From the NCBI GenBank assembly GCA_019787685.1, contig JAHNUO010000006.1:1922001-1986000 (forward strand): a stretch of 64,000 nt of DNA. Direction: 5' to 3'. Positions 9,823 through 20,252 of the stretch are shown piece after piece. The translations under genes were made by a program, and so were the position numbers. The notes below the pieces were generated by a model. The model was not told the origin of the DNA and did not search any database. It saw nothing but the letters and a program-made list of their open reading frames with translations. Source of the DNA: Chiua virens (lineage: Eukaryota > Basidiomycota > Agaricomycetes > Boletales > Boletaceae). Numbering within the stretch: the stretch's first letter is position 1; every line of letters begins with the position of its first letter.

Positions 9823-11161
9823 TCAACGTCTAGAGCGAGTTCTTCGTCGCGGAATTGGACGAGGGACCAATTCATCTTCTCCACTGTCATCGGCGGGTCC
9901 CAGTTGGACTATGTGCTGATATTCTTCGAAGTCATGGTCGTACAAGTGTCGTCGAAAGCGTCGTAGGCGGGAAGAGTCATTCAACTTCTCCTTTTCCGCT
10001 CTGGCAACAACTTCTTTTTTCCAGGACCTGAAGGCGCTAAGTATTGTTCCGCGGGACATGGAGTGAAAATGGACACGAACTCTTGTCGTTTACACCACTC
10101 GATAGTTTTGTATCCCCCTTCTTGCCACTCTGGACGACCACTTATCTTGAGTGCCCGGAGATGTTGTTGAACAAGATTGTCCGTAGTGTAGCATGGGATC
10201 AAAGGTTTCCGGACGGATAAATTCGACCGACACACGGCACAAGTAGGTTCGTATATCTGAAAAAAGGCGATTATAAAAACTCGTCGTGCCGGGGACACAA
10301 CACGTACGTTCTGTCCTAGCCACTGATGGCCGCACTCGCCGCAGATAGTGTGTCCGCAGGGATTTGCTACTTGCGCACCAACACTAAAGCGCGGAGGGGT
10401 AAGCTCGCCAGTCACTCTCGGATCTTTCATCAACATACAACAAGTCACAGCAGCTTTTCGAAGATGGACTTCAGAAGTGTAAATACAAAACCATGGGTGG
10501 CAGACGTACACGGGGCAAGTGAGCTCAGTTTCATATCCCGCCAGGATATCCGTACGTCCTATGCTATCCTGTGACTCGGCTTTCCTCTTACCTTTCCTCG
10601 TGCAGGATGAATTTGAGGGTCGGATAGAGTCTTCGCCAGCTTGATTCAGGCTGCTTGTGCCTTCTACACAAATGCGAGTAGCATATAAGCAACTACAGGA
10701 GCGATGCTTTACGTTGACTGAACAAACGTACCGCCTTGGAGAGAATCGGAAGCTGTCTTCAACGTGTCATCTAAACTCAGTCGCCCGTCAGTGGAAAACG
10801 CACTGCTAGCATTCATTGGCTGACCACCTTGTGTATGGGTTAGTACTATTGCGGGCGACAACAACTTCCGAGAGGCTTGGAATCATTGGTGTCTCTTACC
10901 TTGGTTGGTTTCGCCGAGTACACGAGCTTCCAGCACATCTATTGCGGCAAGAAAATCCGGATCCATGGGCTCGACGCTACTTGATCTGACTGATGGCGCC
11001 GGGCTCGCCGCCGGGGGTGGCGTGGCGTTTCGGGCCACGGAGGAAACGGGGACTTCAGGGGTATCTCTGTTGATCGTCGACGCTTGGAGCTCGGGGATAT
11101 GATCAAAGTCAAGACCATCAAAGTCATTAGGAAAGTCATCTTCATCCTCAGGTTCAGCCAT
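9823..11161 (-). CDS. C3HC4 RING-finger protein, probable E3 ubiquitin ligase
   Basis: The start codon is at 11161, and the N-terminus is acidic (MAEPEDEDDFPNDFDGLDF). A Ser/Pro-rich linker follows over several short exons. The RING reads LTCPVCCDLF...ANPCGHTICGECGHQW...EPTCAVCRSNL, which satisfies C-x2-C, C-x-H, C-x2-C and C-x2-C. The second zinc Cys is encoded by a 15 nt exon (10439-10453) flanked by introns of 55 and 56 nt. After the RING come LIPCYTTDNLVQQHLRAL and a basic C-terminal exon rich in Arg that ends RRRTRSRR. The gene is convergent with TRAX, with 143 bp between stops. A palindromic CACGTG element lies 66 bp upstream of the start. Ubiquitin-ligase activity is inferred from the RING; no substrate domain is recognisable. 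Confidence 0.82.
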
Positions 11162-12482
11162 CGTGTTGCAAAAGTGTGACTGAACGGGTCGAGATGGAAG
11201 GAATCTTGACGCGTCTACAACAGAGTGTCACGTGACAATAGGTATTCGTGAGTCGTGACTGCCAGATTCTGGTGAATCGGCGAATGTAGACGTATTTTCA
11301 TCGTCGTCCTTCATCAGCTGGGTGTGTCGACTTCGAACGCTCAATAGAAAAGGTACGAGTTTGTTCTAACGTTTTGTTGCCATAGGCTCAAGCACGATCG
11401 CCTGTGATTATCTCATCAAAGGTCCCGAGATTACTGACCACTGGCAGCTCTCGTCGGCGTTTAGTGACGCCGCTTGTTTAGCTTGACAGCAGAGCACTGG
11501 ACTACACGGTGGGACGTGTTTATTCCTCACGCGACCAGACTGGTGGGGCTGCCGGGGATTAACTGTTAGAAGCGCTCAGCAGTACCTTCTCAGCACTATT
11601 CTTACAGCTTGACACGCCAAGACTAGTCCCTTGTAACAAGCCAAATTTGTCACTCTATCTACGGAAACTGCGCACACACTGTCAGCCGTACGCGGAACAA
11701 TCCCTCACGTTTTGTCGAGGGTCTGGGTGCGATTGGCTCGCCAAGGCACAAATCAAACTTGTCGTGCTTCAAGGATTGACCAATCTAGAGAACATGGGTT
11801 TTGGGTCCGATTGTCGGTGACGGTGCATTATGTTTGTCGTGTCAGTTGACGCGCCAACGCCGGTCTATAACATGCATAACGAATCAGATGGTCCGTCGGA
11901 ACGAATGTGTGTGCGTGCATACTTGGGGAAAGTCCCCCCTTCCTCCTCGCGGTGCTCACTTGACTACCAGGACCACGGTATATAATCTGATCTGATACCG
12001 AACACTGAATGAGGAAATCCAAGACAATCGCATTTATAGTCGCACACTGCCTCGTCGCCTTTTGTCGCTCAGGTTAGCACATTTTCTCACATCGGGGGGG
12101 ATAAGTTGGAGCTGGTAGACAAGCATCCAATGTAGGATAGCAACACTCGACCATCGATCCTGGCTAAAAGTCTAAATAAGGTACAGAACGATAGATATCC
12201 TGCTACCACGTCGACGCTACCCTTTGGGCTGAGAGGGTCCGATTTACGAGAGAAAGAACATGTGAAAGCGTGTACGTGGAAGTATGCTCTGCCTCTGAGA
12301 TCACTTTGCCCTGTTTCACTGCAGGGACCTGACCCTGATTCATGATACATTGGCGAGTAGAAAGGATGGATTGATCATTAGAAGTAGATGCAAGTACAGG
12401 GCGGTATATGTGTGTGATCAAGCACAGTGCATAGAAGTACAGGAAAGAAAACATGCTAATAAATGAGAGAGACAGAAAAAGA
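11162..12482. other. 1.3 kb sparse region, possible tiny secreted-peptide exon
   Basis: No recognisable gene. One suggestive element is a TATATAAT box at 11979-11986. It is followed by an ATG at 12009 that opens 22 codons with a signal-peptide look (a basic start, then IAFIVAHCLVAFC) and ends at a possible splice donor, GTTAGC. Downstream, about 50 open codons with three Cys run to TGA near 12346, but the joining intron cannot be fixed. The remainder appears non-coding. Confidence 0.25.
11227..11236. promoter_or_regulatory. Palindromic E-box GTCACGTGAC upstream of the RING gene
   Basis: A perfect 10 bp palindrome containing CACGTG, the core bound by bHLH factors such as Cbf1/Pho4 and USF relatives. 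It lies 66 bp upstream of the RING gene's start codon. A related GTCACGTGTCAC occurs at 18545-18556, upstream of the chitinase. Binding is not shown. Confidence 0.4.
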
Positions 12483-13271
12483 CTAGACACCGATCGCGGA
12501 CGAGGAAAAACGTGATTGTGCGTCGGGAGAATTCCGAGAATCCTCCTGGGGTGAATCTCTGCCAGAGCGAGAAGAAAGCAGAGAGCCGATGGCCATTGGT
12601 GCTCTGGATCTTGGTGAATACTCTTCCGAATCGCTGCGCGATGAGTAAGGACTCGGAGGAAGGTCACGTGCTGATGGAAGTAAAGTGCGTGGTTCATGAT
12701 GTGATGGTGGTGGAGGCGAGCGAGAGTAACGCTGACGTTTTCGAGGAGGTAGTGATTGATGTGGGGGCTCTCTCGGGGAAGGTGCAGACTTGTAAGTGGA
12801 CTCATGTCCATTGGACAACTCGGGGGCATAGCGCCTGTCTTTTGGGCTGCTGACGTGAGGGGATGATAGGGGATATTGCTGAGGAGTAACGGGGGGGATC
12901 TTGGCATCGGTAGTATACAAGTCCAAGAGTGTTTTGTGTAATGATGCCACGGCAGCCATGCGCTGATGAATGCATCAGCGTATTGGACGACATCGACGGG
13001 AGGTGGCACTAACCTGGTCTTCCGTGCTCTTTGCGTTCAACATGGAAATAAGCATTTCACGGTCGCCGTCGCCTCTGGCTCTGTATGCACCAAGGATCTC
13101 TCTGAGGCTTGGTGGGGGGGGCTGTGAAGGAGATGAGGAGGGAAGGAGGGAAGGAAAGGGGAGACTGACCTGCTCGAGGACGTGCCAGGTGGACATGACG
13201 AGTCTTCTGTGGTCGATAGGAGGAAGGGAGTTGATGTGAGGGTAGTCGGCGGGGGAGTAGGAGGAGGCCAT
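12483..13271 (-). CDS. Ser/Pro/Arg-rich protein of unknown function
   Basis: I do not recognise this protein. The start at 13271 gives an ordered N-terminus (INSLPPIDHRRLVMSTWHV). This splices to EQILGAYRARGDGDREMLIS and then to MAAVASLHKTLLDLYTT, which together look like a small helical domain. The rest, from about residue 90 on, is low-complexity: HVSSPKDRRYAPELS, PPRKRQRYSRSPPPPSHH and repeated SRSDSEE/SRSGRDS units. The basic KRQRYSRSPP stretch could act as a nuclear signal. Two introns are needed, both GT-AG. It is convergent with whatever lies in the sparse stretch to its left. A longer overlapping frame (12203-13009) lacks any composition expected of a protein and was rejected. Confidence 0.6.
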
Positions 13272-13786
13272 TGGTATGTGATTGGGGATGAGACGCTGCC
13301 AGTACGTGCGCAGAGTTTTTGTAGGACAGCCAAGTCCAACATTCTATCTTTGAGTAGCCCAAGGCCGGTAAATTTAGAATGCCAAGCCAAAGTGAGGCTG
13401 AACATCCGAAAAAGTTGCTCAGTTCTATATTTGCCTCTGTGGCCGATACAGCTTTCTCCCTCCCTCAGAGACACCAAATCAGCGGTCGCTTTGAGCTCAA
13501 CAGACGTCGTCCACTGCATGGAGCGAGTGACGCGGTGTGCGGAAGTGCGGAGAGGCTGTATCGGTGTCGTGGCAGCTAAATTAGTGCCTGTTACACAAAG
13601 GTCTTGGCAAGAAAAGACTATTTATATCCGTGGCTAATCGAGGTAATTGCTTCATTTTGGTCCTGATTTGGCTCTCACGGCTCATCTGGCCAATCACATC
13701 ACTCGCCACTCTATTTTTGACCCACAATATATCAGATACTCTCTTTCCATTTTTGGTATCCGTAGTCGTTGCCAGGTATCATTGAC
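13272..13786. other. Divergent promoter region
   Basis: This is 515 bp between the SR-rich gene (minus) and the exonuclease gene (plus). It contains an AATATATCAG stretch near 13728 and CT-rich patches close to the exonuclease start. No gene was recognised. Confidence 0.4.
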
Positions 13787-14827
13787 ATGCTGCACTTGTC
13801 CAACATCATTCTCCCGCTCCGGGGCCGTCCCATGTCCATCGCCTCCTCACTCCCACTGTACTCATGGCGTGCCCGCTCGATCAATCCTACACTAATCTAC
13901 CTCACAGACTACCTCCAAGCAAACACTGTCCTCGCCCACCTTCCCCATGGCCCCGTAGGCTTCGATCTTGAATGGCGCCCAAGTTTCCGCAAGGGCCAAC
14001 CAGAGAATCGCGTCGCCCTCGTCCAGCTTTCAACCGCCAATACCGTCATTCTCCTTCACATCCATTTTATGTCTCGTACTTGTCTTCGTCTCGCCCCTTG
14101 TGCTTTGCTGATATCCCCTCAGACTTTCCAAGCCAACTCGCCGAGCTACTTGGCTCACCTTCTTGGATCAAGGCGGGCGTCAATATTCAGTGTATGTATT
14201 TAGCTCTCAGATACTTGCGTGGTCCCACAGCTTCAACTTTCATCAGATGATTGTGCAAAACTGTATCGCGATTACGGCATCTCTGTTCGCAACTGTGTCG
14301 AACTTTCTCTGCTCGCCCGCACGGTCGACAATGCTCGATGGAAGGGGAAATACACAACACTACTTGGCTTGGCTCGCTTAGTCGAGACATATGAACAAGC
14401 TATCTTGACCAAAGGAAAAGTACAACGTAGCAACTGGGAACAGTTTCTGAATATACCTCAGCGAGAATGTAAGTTGGTCAATATGTCGACTTGATGCGGA
14501 CTTCGGAACAGCATTTTAATATTGCTACTCCCAGACGCAGCGAACGACGCTCATGCCGGCTATGTCGTCTATTTTCGTCTCTTCAGCATGGCTCGAGCCA
14601 TGGATCCTGTACCATTATCCACCTACTACTCCTTCAGTCTCGTCGATGGCTATCTACGTGACAGTTCCGGGATTTTCACTTGGCAGGCACACAATCCTTA
14701 TTATGATCCGGGTCCACCACCGCCTCCAAAGCCCAAAAAGCCTGACCAAGACAACCAAGATCAAGGCAGCCAAGACCGCCCGGATCCGACCCCTGTCATC
14801 GCAAGCGAGGTTCAGCATGACGGCTGA
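13787..14827 (+). CDS. DEDDy-type 3'-5' exonuclease domain protein (WRN-exo/RNase D family)
   Basis: Predicted nucleic-acid 3'-5' exonuclease using two metal ions. Motif I is GPVGFDLEWRPSF (Asp and Glu). Motif II follows WIKAGVNIQ in the spliced exon with DCAKLYRDYGI. Motif III is YAANDAHAGYVVYFRL (Tyr and Asp), whose Tyr codon is split by the last intron. The segment between motifs II and III contains LGLARLVETYEQAILTKGKV. The first in-frame ATG is at 13787; MSIASS, a few codons further, is an alternative start. After motif III comes a proline run (DPGPPPPPKPKK), then an acidic Gln-rich tail with stop at 14825-14827. A second frame (+1) is open through the same tail up to 15191, so the true C-terminus is uncertain. 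The domain call is firm. Confidence 0.85.
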
Positions 14828-15190
14828 GACTACTCTGCCGTATGTTTCCCTAGCTTTAGCATCTTTTTTTGGTCCACCGCTCATTTCGGATAATCGCTAC
14901 GATACCATCGCACGCAGAGCCCGGTACTACAAAGCAAGCCACAGGGCAATCACACCTCATCGGCACAGCAACTCGGACAGAACCTGGATTCATACCGCTG
15001 ATGCTGGCGGATGTCTCCTTGGTCTTCAGTGGAGCGTACAATACAATCGCACCGCACAGCGTGTTGCAGGTGGAAAAATAGTCATCTTGGAGTTTGAAGC
15101 TGATATCTTCGGCCGATCGCAACCGGCCGACAGTTCTCTCGAGCACTCTGTGAACATGTACTGTATCCGGCTACCCACCTCAACATTTTA
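14828..15190 (+). other. Region with open frame, possible exonuclease tail
   Basis: A frame shifted by +1 from the exonuclease exon stays open from inside that exon to a TAG at 15189-15191. Its first part is Lys-rich (TKTTKIKAAKTAR), and a GTATGT donor follows at about 14840. It could be a continuation of the exonuclease if a base is extra near 14740, or chance. No domain was recognised. Confidence 0.25.
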
Positions 15191-15492
15191 GAATGCCAAG
15201 TACATGATCGTCAGGATGTCTCAATGGAACGATAAGTAGCGATGCGACGGTCTCATAAAAGTCAGAAATACAAACTACGCCCCACCGGGTGATATAACAT
15301 CTAGGCGAATCGGTAAATTCCTGAATTTCAGCCTTGTCCGAATTCTTCGGCGCTCTGGACCCTCATATGCTGGCGGGTCCGCAACTTGATGTCCCCACTC
15401 GCAATCATCTATCCTCACATCCCTATACCATACCGTTCATATGTGACGTTAGTTTAACCCCCAGCAAGCGCCATCGTTTATCTAATCCCCAG
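15191..15492. repeat. Tandem repeat, copy 1
   Basis: First copy of a diverged direct repeat of about 300 bp. Shared blocks with copy 2 include GATGTCTCAATGGAA, GTCAGAAATACAAA, TAGGCGAA, TTCTTCG(G/A)CGCTCTGG, CAATCAT and GCAAGC(G/A)CCATCGTTT. The blocks occur in the same order and similar spacing. No coding frame or terminal inverted repeats were seen. Confidence 0.8.
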
Positions 15493-15517
15493 ATACAAGA
15501 ATCTAAGCGTTTCAGCG

Positions 15518-15791
15518 ATGCCAAGATTCGTCAAGATGTCTCAATGGAATGATAGACCCATCTCTCTCACAAACAGGTCAGAAATACAAATTACCCACCA
15601 GATGAGGTAATACGTAGGCGAACATGTAATCTGACCGTGACCTTATTCCGATTCTTCGACGCTCTGGGCCGGGAGCCGTAGCATGTCCCACCTGCAATCA
15701 TTTATCATTTCTATTCCTACACCGCTAGCACGTTCGTCTAAAATACTGTTGGTTAACGCTTAGCAAGCACCATCGTTTGTCCAATCTCCAG
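15518..15791. repeat. Tandem repeat, copy 2
   Basis: Second, slightly shorter copy, separated from copy 1 by about 25 bp. Its last base lies 17 bp from the stop codon of the chitinase on the minus strand, so it probably overlaps the chitinase 3' UTR. Divergence between copies is substantial, so the duplication is not recent. Confidence 0.8.
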
Positions 15792-15807
15792 CAGCTCCTA
15801 AAAATAA

Positions 15808-18116
15808 TCAATCAAAAAATGTAATCAGCATCTCTACAAGGCCGCATGTTGATGGCAGTTGCACACCTCCCGGGGTATCATTCTCCGTCCACCACTTTGC
15901 AGTCCAGAGATAGCCACTACAAATAGCCACTTAGCCTCCGGCCATGTAAACATGAGTGGATGTCACTGACCCGTAAGTTACTTCGTCACCAGCCGTGTAG
16001 ACAACGCTCGTCTGCCAAGCTGCCACTCCGCTACAGGTTCCCGTGGCGGTCGTTGTCGGAGAAGGGACACTACTCGTCGGGGTGGTGCTCCGAGTCGTTG
16101 TCGTCGTGCTTGTCGTCGAAGAGGTGGTGGTCGATACTGGCGCTGTCGATGATCCGGAGCAAGCGCTGACTGAAAATCCCTCATGAGTGAACCCAGAACA
16201 AACAACGGGTACAAGACCTACTCGGGCTCCACCCGCTCGAGCTGCCACTACTCGGCACGGCATTAGTCCAGTAGGCCGCCTGTGGATGTCTTTAGCGGAG
16301 GGTATTTTTACGGCTGAAGGCGACATACCTCCCAGATGTAGCCCCCATACGACACCTGTTCGCTAGCGGTGTATGCTTGTCCCGAAACGTAGGCAGCGGC
16401 CGAACAAGCCGGGTAGGTAAATCCGGTCGCACCAGTCGCACTCAACGCCTGCTTGATCGCAAGGTCGTATCTATTGTTGGCTGCCAACACCCAAATTAAC
16501 ATCAGGATCCGAGCGTGCACCACGTTTCATTCGGACACGTACCGTACGCCTGGGAAGCGTCCCATAGCATGACACCGCCGAATGAAGGGAAACTGGTCCG
16601 CATTTGAACGGCGATGCTGTTGAAATTCCCGATGGGAACGTAACCCGTTCCCGCTGCGGTGCTTGAAGCAGGTGCACCGATGTATATTTTCACCTGATGG
16701 ATACCGGTATTTTCGGTGAACACAAGTCGACCCGGAATAAAGAACCATTAGCACACGAACATTCGGGTTTGGGCTGGTCTGCCGCGCCCATTGGTCCCTT
16801 TGTGGGAGGTTAGCGTACAAAGCGACGTTCTGCATATGAGTACTTACCAGACACCAAAGTTCCAGTCCTTGGTGAGAAGGACCGATGAGTAGGTTACCTG
16901 ACGATCCGAAGATGAACTTACCGACACGACGGCATAGTTTTGCAGGCCACACTGATTATTGTCTAGCAGCGACTTGAGCACGGATCGTCGATACGCAAAC
17001 TTTACTCACAAAACTGAACGTAAATTGCATCGAACCCTACCGCGTTGATCACGCTGCCGAGATTAGCATCCGGGAACGGGCACTGCGGTGCACCTGTGGA
17101 AGGACACCAACGACCGTGGTCTCAGTCAGAGTGGGGGTTACCTGTGATGTAGTACCTATTGCAGTAGATTAGACACAGTTTACGGATGAAAATTGCAAGC
17201 CAAATCACGGTTTGCTGGCCCCCGATGCCAAGGAGCGGATCTCTGTGACAAACTGCCGCATAACCCGTAGAGCCACCACCTTCGATATCAAGGTCGACAC
17301 TGCACATCGGTGAGTCATGTGGCGCTGTCTGCCTTGATAAGCTTACCCATCCAGCACCGCGCTTCCGAAAGGCCGTGTGGTGCTGCTTCCGCCCAAAAAT
17401 AAGTCCCAGACTACCCATCGTGACCTCAGCCGGGAATTAAATAAAAAAGGTGCGACGACCCACTAGTCTGCGCAAAAGTCTGTGCCTCGGTGTCATCGGT
17501 GAAGCCGACGCCGCCGCTAGCACCTCCAAGGGAGATGGTAACAATCTTGCCTTGAGATTGACAATATTCAATGTCTGCTGCTAAAGCGGCACAGTTGGCG
17601 AGGTCGGTTCCCGAAAAGGTGGCGTTATCCGTCGGGTTGCAAGTCTGGTCAGACGATCAGCGTACAGCACTGGGAGTACCGATGGGAGAATGCGGGCGTA
17701 CATTGGCAAGATTTAACACAGGCATTCCACCAGTGCCAAAAAATGTGGTGACGAAGGCAACAGGAAGAGCATCTATGGCGTCGTCCTTGAAGGCCCAGCA
17801 TGAGCTCCCACACACAAGCCTCACAAGGCCAACACACCTGGCAATAGAATGATATCGGTTGTTGATAGTAAGCCGTATTACTGTTAGTTGCACCGTAGGA
17901 ATTTTGACCCCAGTAACTACAGTATGTCAACAAATGACAAATGAGAATGAAAAGTCAACTCACACTGCGACCTGGAAAACGTGTCAACACAGAAGCTATA
18001 GGGCTGAATCACCGTTACAGACGTACGTTGTCATAATAAGCGTTGTCATATGCAAGTACCTGGCCAAAGTATAAGCACGCAGAAAAAAAGACCACAAATG
18101 TGGGGATGAATGCCAT
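15808..18116 (-). CDS. GH18 class III-type chitinase with two CBM5-like modules, one frame break
   Basis: Secreted endo-type chitinase. The start at 18116 gives a signal peptide ([20 protein letters not shown]). It is followed by [14 protein letters not shown], the beta-1 strand of GH18. The catalytic motif is [12 protein letters not shown] (DxxDxDxE), with Glu as proton donor. Later blocks are [27 protein letters not shown] and [12 protein letters not shown]. Two small modules follow with the pattern W/Y..AYTA..VSYGG: one with [18 protein letters not shown], one with [17 protein letters not shown] then [17 protein letters not shown] Ser/Thr-rich linker separates them. There are more than ten short exons. 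Between GSTGYAA and FVTEIRSL one base (17253) must be skipped. The extended end uses an acceptor near 15918 and TGA at 15808-15810; a shorter end at 15931 would lose the WW motif. Confidence 0.88.
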
Positions 18117-18727
18117 GGCGTCGAACCGCGAAGAAGGTCTTCCCCCCACTCAGCCATGACCTCTCAGTAATTATACTCCCAAACGGAGTCGGCGAAAGGG
18201 GAGGCGGGGACAAAGCTTACTTCGACTTCGACCAACCATGTGGGCGTACGTCATACAAGGTTATATTGGGTGGCACCATCACCAAGGAATCCACGTTCGA
18301 TGCGACTCGAGAGACTCACTTCTTCGTTTTGCTGGCATGGGCTGCAGGACGGGAAATAAGGTTCCGACACTCTCGGTGGAAATAACACGTTGTCGCATGT
18401 ATAAAGAACGGGAACATGTGCACATCCCATCCACCTGACGAAGGAAATACTTGAGAACTGCATCTTTGGTTAGTGCTCATGTGTATGTTCCGTACGATTC
18501 TCCCTATCCGCATGAGGTTTCATTGGAGGAGGTAAGCGAATAGCGTCACGTGTCACGCAAGTACTTCCGTGGGCAACGAGATATCGAGCACAGAGCTTTG
18601 ACGGCACTTATCGGGCCAGATTCCAGAAAGAAGCACTAGGACATCCCGCATGTTAGTAGAGAGACATCTATATCGAAGGAGTAATACAGCAATCGATGGC
18701 CAGAGATAAGGAGGGAGTGCCACACAT
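18117..18727. other. Intergenic: chitinase promoter and CK2 3' flank
   Basis: This is 611 bp upstream of the chitinase (minus) and downstream of the CK2 stop. It contains GTCACGTGTCAC at 18545-18556, an E-box-like element 429 bp from the chitinase start. No gene was recognised. Confidence 0.4.
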
Positions 18728-20135
18728 CTAGGCTGATGATGCTCCCGAGTCTTCACTCTCTCCATCCGCTGATGCAACAGAAGCCGCATTACGCACTGGT
18801 TCTGCGGGAAATCAGGATGGCGAGGTACACAGAGGAGTTAAGGTTTACCAAAGTATGGGTGTGCTTGTGCTTCTCGGGCTGTTAGACGTTCTTGGTGATC
18901 ATAGCGAAGCAATTTATCCAGGAAGTCGATTGCCTCGTTAGAAAAGTATCGTTGATTTTCCGATGTAACGAATCTCGACCACGGCTTTCGGGGATACCTG
19001 AAGGATGTGATTGGTAGCTGTGGGATGAAGTCGGACAACGGCGCACCTGGCCAGGAGCTCGTCGTACTGCGGATCGAGTCGGATATTATACTTGTCAATG
19101 TAAGCATACAGTTCGTCAGTTCCGAGAACCTTTGCGATTTTGACCAGCTGGTCGTAGTTATCGTGACCGTGGAAAAAAGGTTCTTTCCTGAATATCTACA
19201 TGGGTGTGATAGGGAAACACGGACAAAGAAACGGAGAAAGGGAATTCTTACCATGGAGGCAAACATGCAACCAAAGCTCCACATATCAAGGCTGTAATCG
19301 TACTCCTGGAAATCTACCAGGAGTTCGGGACCCTTGAAGTAGCGCGATGCCACACGAACATTGTATTCAACCCTGGGATGGTAGAATTCGGCAAGGCCCC
19401 AATCAATGAGTCTGAGCTATGGCGCCTGTGTTTGAAGTGGTGGATGGGAGAGTAGGATCAAAATACCTTGCGTCGGTCATGATCGATCATGACGTTATGG
19501 GGTTTTACATCTCGATGCATGATTCCGCGGGAATGGCAGAAATCGAGAGCCTGGGGAACAATGTGAGAAGCAAGAACATGAAGGGATCGAGAAGAGAAAG
19601 AAACCTTGAGGAGCTCGAACATGTAGAATCGGACGTCAAAGTCGGTGAATCGTGGGTAGAGCACCTTGAAGTCGACGTTGTCGACGTATTCGGTGACCAG
19701 ACTTGGGATTTTTGAGGCAGGATCTCGGACAACGTCCAAGAGAGCGACGATGTTGGGACCACCGGCAAGATTTTGGAGGATCTTGATTTCGCGCTTTATT
19801 TTCTTCTTTTTGACGGGTTTGAGGACCTTTATGATGCATTTTTCGTCGTGTATGACATTAACGCCCTCGAAGACCTGGAGGACAGCATGATTAAGATCTG
19901 GTTGAGATCACCGAGGGCAATGTACCTCTGAGTACTTCCCGCGACCGACTTTTCGGACTATCTCGTAGTGATCCTGCGAGCCCCACTGAACCTGCAGATT
20001 GTCTGCGGAGAAGCGTTAGCGTAATGAGAGCGGACGACAGAACGGGAGAGGACCGTATTCATGCCAAGCTGGACCGAACTGAGCGTTGACATCCCGATAG
20101 ACGCGTGCGACAGACTTCGTTGGGGGCCGTACCAT
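18728..20135 (-). CDS. CKA1: Casein kinase II catalytic subunit alpha
   Basis: Constitutive Ser/Thr kinase with broad nuclear and cytosolic substrates. The start at 20135 gives [20 protein letters not shown]. The glycine loop is [12 protein letters not shown], the ATP lysine is in CIIKVLKPV, and the CK2-specific basic cluster is [12 protein letters not shown]. The catalytic loop is [10 protein letters not shown], and the metal motif is [10 protein letters not shown] (DWG instead of DFG, typical of CK2). The P+1 region is [13 protein letters not shown] late intron within [14 protein letters not shown] restores the full kinase end. A last intron after HPYF leads to [14 protein letters not shown], with stop at 18728-18730. 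All seven introns join in frame. It is divergent with the SET gene, 117 bp apart, so they probably share a promoter region. Confidence 0.96.
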
Positions 20136-20252
20136 GGAAAGCTGCGATTGATAGTTGGAGGCTTGCCAGGCGTAACCTTGGCGGGCGTAATGTCGGCAGG
20201 ATACAACGTGCCAGTTGGTTGATAACTGAATTTACCCACGCTTACTCTTTCA

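Noticed and set aside
12203..13009. 268-codon minus-strand open frame overlapping the SR-rich gene
   Set aside because: It runs in another frame through the Ser/Pro/Arg repeats and across an intron, and its His/Leu-rich composition is what an off-frame reading of such repeats produces.
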